Below are positions 1 to 6,034 of a DNA stretch of 18,897 bases, piece after piece (the first letter of the stretch is position 1; the number at the start of each line of letters is the position of its first letter). This DNA is from Bacillota bacterium (GTDB lineage Bacteria; Bacillota; Clostridia; Acetivibrionales; JAFADI01), in assembly GCA_023424965.1 (NCBI GenBank), contig JAFADI010000001.1, forward strand, positions 1 to 18,897, given 5' to 3'. The position numbers were made by a program, and so were the translations under genes. Under the pieces are notes generated by a model. It made no database searches, was not told the origin of the DNA, and was given only the letters and a program-made list of their open reading frames with translations.

Positions 1-25
1 AAGCTTCTTAGGCATACAGCCGGAA

Positions 26-739
26 TCATTGAGCCGCATTAAGAGAAGGCTTAATTCCCTTAAATAAAAGCCACAGAGGAAACAGAACCTCGCAGTACAT
101 CGGAAGTTTCAGGATTGACGCGATTGCAGTTTCCTCATAGCCGGGAACGCCTAAACCTAACAGGCTGTCGACAATATAGCCGCAGAACGCAATTATCAGC
201 AAGATACCCAGCACTTTCGGCAGGAAATGTGATTTGATAGCCAGATAACCCATTGGGAAAAGCCACAGCCCCCAGAAAAAACCCGAAATAAGAATTCCGT
301 ATTTGTGCAGCTCAAGAAACAGAAACAGCATATCTTTTGGTTGACCGGCAAGCATTCCCGCAACTGACGTACCACTATCTGCTATAAGCAACGCCATATA
401 ATTGCTCAGTTCATTTACAATCGAAATCGGGATTGAAACCAGCATGAATATAACCATAAGCGCCGCCATATTCCCATTGACCGGTTTGAGGAGCTTATAT
501 AGCAACAGAACAATGAAAATATGACAGATCTGTACAACCAGAGCGCTGAGCATACTGAGTCGGAAGAGGCTGCCGTTTGTGAGAATGTTTGCTATTGTCG
601 CATCCGCGTTCCCCGGGACAATAAGGAATTGGGGGATAAACATGACGCCGAATGCGCCAAGGGGGATCATTAGCGTGTATAATAGCCCTGTTATTCTGGC
701 AGTATTATTTTGTGATTTACAACTGAAACGGTTTTCCAT
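26..739 (-). CDS. DUF4386 family integral membrane protein
   Basis: A 237-residue, very hydrophobic protein with about six predicted membrane segments (roughly residues 18-40, 60-83, 90-112, 143-165, 174-195 and 212-230). Length, segment layout and the opening stretch (TARITGLLYTLMIPLGAFG) fit the DUF4386 family, whose biochemical role is unknown. The family assignment is recognition from sequence pattern, not a search result. The ATG start is supported by GAAAGGA about eight bases upstream on the minus strand. The gene reads away from everything else at this end of the window, so it appears to be a single-gene unit. Its upstream region carries a TATACT -10-like hexamer and a small dyad, listed separately. 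No catalytic residue pattern is evident, so no function is proposed. Confidence 0.8.
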   Translation of the reverse strand: MENRFSCKSQNNTARITGLLYTLMIPLGAFGVMFIPQFLIVPGNADATIANILTNGSLFRLSMLSALVVQICHIFIVLLLYKLLKPVNGNMAALMVIFMLVSIPISIVNELSNYMALLIADSGTSVAGMLAGQPKDMLFLFLELHKYGILISGFFWGLWLFPMGYLAIKSHFLPKVLGILLIIAFCGYIVDSLLGLGVPGYEETAIASILKLPMYCEVLFPLWLLFKGIKPSLNAAQ

Positions 740-1072
740 AATTTATCCTTTCTTTTTAGTATAATGACAACATTGTATATCCGCTCCCTTCATCCTGCAT
801 TGACTTAAGTTAATTTACAACGGTATCTTCCAATACGAGAGTATGGAAAGCCCCATTGTTTTTATAAAAACAGCGGATATCCGTTGTTCTTAGTTGAGGA
901 TACAGGCTGTTTTACAGTACGTAAAAATCTATTGACACCAGCGTTTTTTGACCGTTCAAGGCATGTGGGGTGCTACGTGAAGTTTGAGAGGCTGAAGGGT
1001 TTATAAATAGAGAGTTGCAGAATTGGGACTTATCCTTGCACTATTCTATCCAAACTAATAAAATAAGATTGA
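740..1072. other. Gene-free stretch with several short palindromes
   Basis: I see no convincing gene here. At 858-871 there is a perfect 14-base palindrome (GTTTTTATAAAAAC). It overlaps a second near-palindrome at 869-888 centred on CGGATATCCG (one wobble pair in 20 bases). At 910-926 TTTTAC and GTAAAA face each other across five bases. A TTGACA hexamer at about 932 has no matching -10 element. The stretch lies between a minus-strand gene and a broken plus-strand gene, and most likely contains remnants plus the promoter region of the DUF4386 gene. Confidence 0.5.
760..777 (-). promoter_or_regulatory. Operator-like dyad over the DUF4386 promoter region
   Basis: TATAATG-ACAA-CATTGTA is an imperfect dyad with seven-base arms (6 of 7 matching). 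On the minus strand it covers the best -10 candidate (TATACT), about 20 bases before the start codon of the membrane protein gene. No good -35 hexamer is visible at the expected distance, so the site may need an activator or may be chance. Low confidence. Confidence 0.25.
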
Positions 1073-1565
1073 TATATTTTACCAAATCCCGCAATCAAAG
1101 TTGCAAAGTACAATGGAACCGACAGGTATGATCTGATAGAGAATAATGAGTATGGCTATTGTTCCATTGTAAAAGCAACAAAGCGGGTGCTGGACAAGCT
1201 AGAAATAGAAAACCGTACACTTGCAAAGATGATGATGTCATTTGGAGAATCCTAATGTTACTGATGCAGAGATTATGTGGGACTGGATTCGTGCACATGG
1301 AACACCGCTTTATGACACATTTTGGATGCTACAGGGAATGAGAGAGTATAAAATAATATATGGTAAGTCTTTAGAAGAGGAATTGGATGAACGAAAAATA
1401 GTTGATATGGTAAGATTTAAAAGATTAGTTCAAGAGGAGTTCAAAAAAACAACCTTTCATTATGGGCATCCTTATTTAAATTCAGCAACAGTCGCTGGTG
1501 TTATAAGGATAGTACTTAAGAAATATACTTCTAACATAGAAAAAATGGGGCAGGTATCAAATTGA
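1073..1565 (+). pseudogene. Frameshifted remnant of an unidentified gene
   Basis: Two adjacent open frames read as one protein interrupted by a single-base insertion. The first frame is open from 1073 and runs through NGTDRYDLIENNEYGYC and a lysine-rich helix to FGES, stopping at TAA 1253-1255. Shifting by one base at about 1250 continues it as NPNVTDAEIMWDWIRAHG, open to 1565. Removing one base would give FGEPNVTDAE. No start codon or ribosome binding site is visible at the left end, so the 5' part is probably missing as well. The sequence is hydrophilic, with no membrane segment and no motif I recognise. The function is unknown. It is also possible that the downstream frame alone is expressed from TTG 1242, but no ribosome binding site supports that. 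Confidence 0.6.
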
Positions 1566-1730
1566 AAGGGACGTGATACTCTTGGTTTCCCTGGTTCTGG
1601 ATGGTCTGGCGATGATTCGGGCGGGTGAATTCAAGGGGTGGCCCGGCTTATTGTTTGAAAATTAGCTGCAAGAATATCGATTGGCCTTGAAAAGAACAAT
1701 AAACTTATGAAATCTAAGGAGGAATCATTC

Positions 1731-2252
1731 ATGTTATTTGATATTTTAAAATCCAGAAGAAGCATTCGAAAGTTTCAAAATAAGGAAGTAGAAAAGGAAA
1801 AAATCGATGCAATCCTTAAAAGTGCCCTGCTATCCCCATCATCACGGTCCATAAGACCCTGGCAGTTTATTGCTGTCACCGATGGGGAGCTGCTTCAGCA
1901 GCTCTCTCTGTGCCGAGAACCCGGTCCTCAGTTTTTAGCCGGTGCTCCTTTGGGAATTGTAGTAATAGCGGACAAGGATTCAAGTGACGTATGGATTGAG
2001 GATGCTTCCATCGCGGCAACGATTATTCAATTGACTGTACAGGATTTAGGCCTGGGTTCCTGTTGGATTCAAGTGAGGGAAAGATTCCATACGGAGCAGG
2101 AGACAGCGGAGGAATATATTAGAAAAGTGCTGGGGATACCTGAGCAATATAGTGTTGAATGTATGATTGCCATTGGCTATCCAGCGGAGGAAAAAAAGCC
2201 TTACGAAGAAAATATGCTGCTATATGAAAAGCTCCATTTCAATAAATTTTAA
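1731..2252 (+). CDS. Nitroreductase family flavoprotein
   Basis: A 173-residue protein with the compact NAD(P)H:FMN nitroreductase fold. The N-terminal MLFDILKSRRSIRKF is the typical FMN-phosphate-binding opening (Arg9, Arg10, Ser11). It is followed by the LLSPSSRSIRPWQF segment of helix C, then LGLGSCWIQVR near residue 105, and the C-terminal IAIGYPAEEKKPY that closes the flavin site. Such enzymes are soluble homodimers that reduce nitro groups, quinones or enones. The physiological substrate cannot be told from sequence. The ATG at 1731 is chosen because AAGGAGG lies about eight bases before it. An in-frame ATG at 1707 lies upstream of that site and is unlikely to be used. The last 14 bases overlap the 3' end of the convergent epoxide hydrolase gene. 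Confidence 0.88.
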   Translation: MLFDILKSRRSIRKFQNKEVEKEKIDAILKSALLSPSSRSIRPWQFIAVTDGELLQQLSLCREPGPQFLAGAPLGIVVIADKDSSDVWIEDASIAATIIQLTVQDLGLGSCWIQVRERFHTEQETAEEYIRKVLGIPEQYSVECMIAIGYPAEEKKPYEENMLLYEKLHFNKF

Positions 2253-3423
2253 ATTTAATATCTAACGCTTTATTTTTGGTTCTAAAGGGTCTGTAGAATG
2301 CGCGAATGTCCTCGGCCAGAGGCGCGGGCTCTTCCATGGCAGTAAAATGTCCGCCGCGGGGCATTGAAGTCCAGCGGGTTATATTCAGATTGCGCACAGC
2401 CCATGCTTTGGGCGGTAACAGTATATCCGCCGGGAAAAGTGCAACGCCTGTGGGCACCTCTATACGTCCCAGTGATGGCAAAGAATGCGTGTTTTCATAA
2501 TACATCTGTGCGGATGACCCGATGGTATTTGTAATCCAATAGATCATTATATTGGTGAGCAGTTCATCCTCGCTGAAGCTTTGCCTGAGGTCACCGTTAC
2601 AATCGCTCCACGCACGGAACTTTTCAACAAGCCAGCCGGCCAGGCCTACGGGTGAGTCAGAAAGTCCGTAGGCAAGAGTCTGTGGCTTTGTCGATTGAAT
2701 TGACATATAGGCCCCCTCCCGGGAAATCCATTCCTGAGCACTTCTCCTGTATTGTAGTTCTTCTTCTGAAAGCTCTGCCTGATCCTGTGAAGTCATGAGA
2801 TTTCTAATTATACCGATGTCGGTCAGGTGGATTCCGATGAGAAGTCCGGGATGGTTTAACGCCAGATATCTTGTAACCCCAGAGCCAATATCCCCGCCTG
2901 CAGCAGCGAATTTCCCATAGCCGAGTTCTTCTGTCATCAGTTTAACCCAGAGCTCGGAAACACGAAAATTGTTGACGCCACTGTGGCCGGGGCGGCTAGA
3001 GAAGCCAAATCCAGGGAGTGAAGGGACAATTACGTCGAAAGAGTCCTCCGGGTCACCGCCGTGACGAGCCGGGTCAGTGAGAAGAGGGATAAGCTTCCGG
3101 TAGCGCAGGTAACTGTCAGGCCATCCGTGGGTGAGGATAATTGGTAAAGGACAGGGTCCCTTGCCACGCTCGCGCACGAAGTGCACATCGATTCCATCGA
3201 TACTGCAGTGAAACTGAGAAAAGCGGTTCAGTTCCGATTCTTGTGCGCGCCAATCAAAATGGTCCCGCCAATAGGCAACGAGCGATTGCAGATAACCTCT
3301 TTCCGTACCCCGTTCCCAACCGGAGGCTTCCAATTGACCGGGCCAGCGGACGTGATCCAGTCTGTATCTTAGATCGTCAAGTACTTCATCAGGTACCCGG
3401 ATATGAAAAGGTTCAACAGCCAT
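2239..3423 (-). CDS. Epoxide hydrolase (EHN plus alpha/beta-hydrolase)
   Basis: A 394-residue soluble enzyme predicted to open epoxides to diols. An epoxide-hydrolase N-terminal domain (about residues 3-110) precedes the alpha/beta-hydrolase core. HGWP at 99-102 supplies the oxyanion hole. GGDIGS at 176-181 carries the nucleophile Asp178. Asp333 and His359 (in GGHFTAMEEP) complete the triad, and the 26-residue Asp-His spacing matches the well-studied fungal enzyme of this family. MYYEN at 307-311 may supply an acid tyrosine. The length is normal for the family. GGGAGGAG a few bases before the ATG (minus strand) supports the start, and a promoter is visible at 3499-3526. The gene looks richer in G+C than its neighbours, which suggests separate acquisition. 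The substrate is unknown. Confidence 0.9.
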   Translation of the reverse strand: MAVEPFHIRVPDEVLDDLRYRLDHVRWPGQLEASGWERGTERGYLQSLVAYWRDHFDWRAQESELNRFSQFHCSIDGIDVHFVRERGKGPCPLPIILTHGWPDSYLRYRKLIPLLTDPARHGGDPEDSFDVIVPSLPGFGFSSRPGHSGVNNFRVSELWVKLMTEELGYGKFAAAGGDIGSGVTRYLALNHPGLLIGIHLTDIGIIRNLMTSQDQAELSEEELQYRRSAQEWISREGAYMSIQSTKPQTLAYGLSDSPVGLAGWLVEKFRAWSDCNGDLRQSFSEDELLTNIMIYWITNTIGSSAQMYYENTHSLPSLGRIEVPTGVALFPADILLPPKAWAVRNLNITRWTSMPRGGHFTAMEEPAPLAEDIRAFYRPFRTKNKALDIKFKIY

Positions 3424-3498
3424 AATGCTTCTCCTCCCGTTTAACGGTCACGGCAAACCTTATTCACCGCGACCTTCGAACAGTAACCGTATGATAAT

Positions 3499-3526
3499 AG
3501 TATACCGTTTAAAAAGCATAATACAA
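3499..3526 (-). promoter_or_regulatory. Candidate promoter for the epoxide hydrolase gene
   Basis: On the minus strand TTGTAT (3521-3526) and TATACT (3499-3504) are separated by 16 bases, a reasonable vegetative sigma-factor match. The implied leader is about 70 bases. The leader and promoter contain related ACGGT/ACCGT elements (TTTAACGGT near 3438, ACCGTTTAAA near 3504) that could form a regulatory dyad. Confidence 0.4.
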
Positions 3527-3589
3527 TGATATAGCGGTAGATTACAAAAATATGGTGGCCCCTTGGGTGATAACAAAAGGTAATTATGG

Positions 3590-3626
3590 TATAATAACCG
3601 CAGAAGTGCTTGTTGCGGTTATTATA
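3590..3626. repeat. Inverted repeat / hairpin 1 of a three-hairpin cluster
   Basis: TATAATAACCGCA (3590-3602) and its exact reverse complement (3614-3626) enclose an 11-base loop. A run of 13 perfect pairs is far beyond chance in a stretch this short. No T-tract follows on either strand, so it is not a standard terminator. Confidence 0.85.
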
Positions 3627-3636
3627 TGGGAATTTA

Positions 3637-3679
3637 TGCGCGTGCAAGTTTTTCGGCAGTGCCGGAATGCACTTGCGCA
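3637..3679. repeat. Imperfect hairpin 2 of a three-hairpin cluster
   Basis: The outer stem TGCGC/GCGCA (3637-3641 with 3675-3679) continues as GTGCA/TGCAC (3642-3646 with 3668-3672), with a two-base bulge on the right. The inner stem TTTCGGC/GCCGGAA (3651-3657 with 3661-3667) includes one G-U pair and has a three-base loop. It fills almost all the space between hairpins 1 and 3. Confidence 0.7.
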
Positions 3680-3715
3680 ATTATATCATGAATTTTTGCA
3701 AATTCATGATATAAT
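3680..3715. repeat. Perfect 16-base inverted repeat, hairpin 3
   Basis: ATTATATCATGAATTT (3680-3695) and its exact reverse complement (3700-3715) enclose the four-base loop TTGC. It abuts hairpin 2 directly. The right arm ends in TATAAT (3710-3715), which could be a -10 element for the downstream phosphatase gene, although no -35 match sits at normal distance. By symmetry the left arm holds the same hexamer on the other strand. The 3' flank is A-rich, not T-rich, so it is not a plus-strand terminator. Confidence 0.85.
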
Positions 3716-3771
3716 AAAAAGCAAAGAGAATATTAACATATGAAGACTTAGAAAATTTGGAGGAAATGCTG

Positions 3772-4920
3772 TTGGAGACGGGCTATGACACAGTGGAAAT
3801 AAATGAAACAATCGTCGATATGATTGATGACCGTATTCTAGTTTGTAATACAGCTGGACAAATCGTTTTCTCCAATAGATCCATACGGGCATACTTGGGT
3901 TATACTGATTCGGAGTTAAAACAAAAAAGCTTTTTAGATATCATTACGGACATTCACATGGATAAGGCTAAATCCTTTATTAATAGTGTATCAGAGGAGC
4001 CTTCCAATTGGGTGGAATTTTTTTTAAATGGCAAGCACGATGTGCTGAGACTCCATCTTAAGCTTTTCCGGAAGGATAATCTCATATATATTTATGGCAA
4101 TGAAAAATATGTAGAGTATGAAAGAATACGCAAAAAGCTTGAGGTTGAAATAGCAAATGCCGTTAAGATTCATAAACGTTCCTTGCCTGTGAGTCTTCCT
4201 GATACGGAAAATATCTCTTTTGCTTCCTTATATGTTCCTGCGGAAGAAATAGGCGGAGATTTGTTCGATGCATTTAAAGTAGACAATGGGTTGCTGGACG
4301 ATTATTTTGAACAATATGTATGCTTTATCGCCGATGTTTCTGGACATGGATTGGATAGTGCCATGCTGGCTATTTTTGTAAAAGATACGATAAGGAGTTT
4401 TTTCAGACTTAAGCATGTACCGGGACAATTGTTGTCTCCGAAAGAAATCATGCACTTTTTTATTGAGCAATACATAAAGGAAGGGTACCCGGACGAATAC
4501 CTGGTCTGCCTTTTCATCGCCGTCTTTGATTTAAAGACAAATGAATTGACTTATTGTAATGCAGGTATACATATATGTCCTTTATTGATCAAGGATGAAG
4601 ATAATATAATAGAACTGAGCAATGCGGGGCTTCCAATTTCGTCGGGGATAGACGCTGATTTGTTAAAGTATGAGGATTTTTCTCTTCTGCTGTCCCCAAC
4701 AATGACCTTGTTCATTATGTCTGATGGCTTGCCGGAGCAAAGGTCCGGCAATGAATTTTATGAGGATAGGCTAAAGCAGCTGTTTACTGAAATTTATTCC
4801 TTGAAACCCTTTGATATTATCCGGAGAATTCATGAGGATTTTACTGATTTTCTAAAATATGAGAAAATCAAAGATGACATAACCTTAGTTGTAGTGAAGC
4901 TATTACCGGCATTGAACTAG
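3772..4920 (+). CDS. PAS-domain PP2C (RsbU/SpoIIE-type) phosphatase
   Basis: A 382-residue cytoplasmic protein. An N-terminal PAS sensor domain (about 10-115) contains DDRILVCNTAGQIVFSN and the turn-rich GYTDSELKQKSF. A helical linker leads to a SpoIIE-type PP2C phosphatase domain (about 145-380). Motifs kept are GGDLFD (161-166), ADVSGHG (about 187-193), NAG (about 263-265), SDG (317-319) and DDIT (368-371), which supply the metal-binding aspartates. Family members dephosphorylate anti-sigma-factor antagonists (RsbV/SpoIIAA type) in partner-switching stress pathways, but no such partner is in the window. The PAS ligand is unknown. TTG 3772 is preferred because GGAGG (3759-3763) is eight bases before it. 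ATG 3766 is too close, and TTG 3757 lacks a site of its own. The rubrerythrin-like gene follows after 42 bases without an intervening terminator. Confidence 0.88.
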   Translation: METGYDTVEINETIVDMIDDRILVCNTAGQIVFSNRSIRAYLGYTDSELKQKSFLDIITDIHMDKAKSFINSVSEEPSNWVEFFLNGKHDVLRLHLKLFRKDNLIYIYGNEKYVEYERIRKKLEVEIANAVKIHKRSLPVSLPDTENISFASLYVPAEEIGGDLFDAFKVDNGLLDDYFEQYVCFIADVSGHGLDSAMLAIFVKDTIRSFFRLKHVPGQLLSPKEIMHFFIEQYIKEGYPDEYLVCLFIAVFDLKTNELTYCNAGIHICPLLIKDEDNIIELSNAGLPISSGIDADLLKYEDFSLLLSPTMTLFIMSDGLPEQRSGNEFYEDRLKQLFTEIYSLKPFDIIRRIHEDFTDFLKYEKIKDDITLVVVKLLPALN

Positions 4921-4962
4921 TATGCCAGATTTCATATTTATGAATTGAAGGAGGGGAAGGAT

Positions 4963-5178
4963 ATGCAGCAAATACTGGAGGGCATTTTAGAAGCGATTGA
5001 AGATGAGATTAAAGCACAGAAACGTTATCAGATGCTGGCTGAAAGGGCAGAGGATCCAAAAGTTAAGAAATTTTTCGAACAATTGAGAATAGATGAAGAA
5101 AATCATGAGAAGGTACTGCGCAATCGTTATGAGGCTTTTGTAAAAATGTTAAATGCGGACAAAGGAGAAAATAGATAA
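4963..5178 (+). CDS. Half-size rubrerythrin-like (ferritin-fold) protein
   Basis: A 71-residue, highly charged, all-helical protein that looks like one helical hairpin of a rubrerythrin di-iron domain. Helix 1 carries Glu15 followed by Tyr22 (DEIKAQKRYQMLAERA). Helix 2 carries the ExxH motif Glu45-His48 (RIDEENHEKVL). In full-length rubrerythrins this pattern occurs twice in a four-helix bundle. With one copy, the protein would need to dimerise to build a di-iron site, as other half-ferritins do. There is no C-terminal rubredoxin domain. The ATG at 4963 is chosen because AAGGAGG (4948-4954) precedes it by eight bases. The gene lies directly downstream of the PAS phosphatase and is followed by a terminator, so the two probably share a transcript. 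A role in peroxide or oxygen handling is inferred from the family only. Confidence 0.75.
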   Translation: MQQILEGILEAIEDEIKAQKRYQMLAERAEDPKVKKFFEQLRIDEENHEKVLRNRYEAFVKMLNADKGENR

Positions 5179-5194
5179 CCTCCTGAGAAGAATC

Positions 5195-5231
5195 TGCCGC
5201 CAAGGCCCTACCAGGCTCAGGCGGCATTTTT
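5195..5231 (+). terminator. Rho-independent terminator after the phosphatase/rubrerythrin unit
   Basis: TGCCGCC (5195-5201) pairs with GGCGGCA (5220-5226), a perfect seven-base G+C-rich stem, followed directly by TTTTT (5227-5231). The 18-base loop contains a minor GCC/GGC pairing. It lies 17 bases after the rubrerythrin-like stop codon. CCTGAG (5182-5187) could pair with CTCAGG (5216-5221) as a competing fold, which may be coincidence. Confidence 0.85.
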
Positions 5232-5295
5232 GTCTCCTCAAGGCACGCCATATGCATGCAGCTTTTTGCATTGAAAAAAGATTTAAAGAATTCAT

Positions 5296-5324
5296 TTGAC
5301 TAATACGACGATTTTGATTAAACT
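5296..5324 (+). promoter_or_regulatory. Candidate promoter for the methionine synthase genes
   Basis: TTGACT (5296-5301), a 17-base spacer and TAAACT (5319-5324) precede the reactivation-domain gene by about 65 bases. An overlapping alternative is TTGATT (5314-5319), an 18-base spacer and TATAAA (5338-5343). The leader is too short for a SAM or cobalamin riboswitch, and no conserved element of either was seen. Confidence 0.4.
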
Positions 5325-5387
5325 GTAATTAGATGTATATAAATGCGATTTGAGTGAATATGAGAATGGTTTATTGGTGTAGCTGCG

Positions 5388-6023
5388 ATGGAAAATGTTG
5401 GTGTTAAAATAAAACACTTCGAGAATATTCCTGCCCTTCCGAAAACAGAAATGATACTGTCCAGGCTGGGATATAGAAATGGTGTTACAATGTTGAGTAC
5501 GGAGGATATGTCGTTGATTGATGAGTGTATCCGTCTGGGCGGCATTCTGTGCAAACCGGCGGGAGTTTATCTGATCGTACCCATCGTATTTAAAAGTGAT
5601 TCCGCAATAACACTTGATAATGGAGTAAGCTTTCACAGCGAAAGCCTGTCAAAGCTGCTTAAGGATAGCCGCAGCGTTGTACTCATGGCTGCTACTGTGG
5701 GAAAGGAAGTAACGGAAAGGGTCTCAAATGAGGTGGGAAAAGGGAATGTGGCTGCGGGACTGATTCTGGACTCCGTGGCATCACAGACTGCTGATGCTGC
5801 CGTCGCCTGGATTGTACAGCTTTTGGACAAAATGCTTCCCAGAGAGGGGAAAAAGCTTACAAGGCATAGATACAGTCCGGGCTTTGGAGATTTGCCACTT
5901 TCATATCAGAAAGACATTTTCAATGCCTTGCAGCTTGAAAAATTAAACATGACACTTACGGAAAAGTTTATGCTGGTGCCTGAAAAATCAGTAATTGCTA
6001 TCGCAGGAGTCGAGGAAAGGTAG
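5388..6023 (+). CDS. Methionine synthase reactivation-domain protein
   Basis: A 211-residue stand-alone version of the C-terminal activation domain of cobalamin-dependent methionine synthase. That domain binds S-adenosylmethionine and supplies the methyl group that restores oxidised cob(II)alamin to methylcobalamin. The signature RYSPGFGDLPLSYQKDIF starts at residue 161. Upstream, the helical segment GNVAAGLILDSVASQTADAA (about 119-138) and AATVGKEV are typical of the fold. The protein is soluble. The ATG at 5388 is the first usual start in the frame (stop at 5361-5363), though its ribosome binding site is weak. The stop is 11 bases before the methionine synthase core gene, so the two are very likely co-transcribed and function together. 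The core protein lacks this domain, so the pair makes one complete enzyme. Confidence 0.88.
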   Translation: MENVGVKIKHFENIPALPKTEMILSRLGYRNGVTMLSTEDMSLIDECIRLGGILCKPAGVYLIVPIVFKSDSAITLDNGVSFHSESLSKLLKDSRSVVLMAATVGKEVTERVSNEVGKGNVAAGLILDSVASQTADAAVAWIVQLLDKMLPREGKKLTRHRYSPGFGDLPLSYQKDIFNALQLEKLNMTLTEKFMLVPEKSVIAIAGVEER

Positions 6024-6034
6024 GTTAACTGGAA

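Larger units (their letters stand above)
3424..3771. other. Intergenic region: promoter plus hairpin cluster
   Basis: This gap separates the divergently read epoxide hydrolase and phosphatase genes. The left part holds the epoxide hydrolase promoter and leader. The middle and right hold three consecutive hairpins spanning 3590-3715. I see no protein-coding frame with a ribosome binding site. A short frame from ATG 3740 stops after three codons. Confidence 0.6.

Noticed and set aside
1573..1665. 30-codon GTG frame upstream of the nitroreductase gene
   Set aside because: It is short with no clear ribosome binding site and no recognisable motif.
3680..3715. Perfect inverted repeat as a transcription terminator
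   Set aside because: The flanks do not give a T-tract after the stem on either strand, and no gene ends there.
4963..5178. Encapsulin cargo ferritin
   Set aside because: No encapsulin gene and no recognisable C-terminal targeting peptide are present, so only a half-rubrerythrin call is supported.
5232..5387. Possible SAM or cobalamin riboswitch before the methionine synthase genes
   Set aside because: The leader is short, and I could not find the conserved B12 box or the S-box core. Only a promoter candidate and a weak ATGCA/TGCAT pairing are visible.
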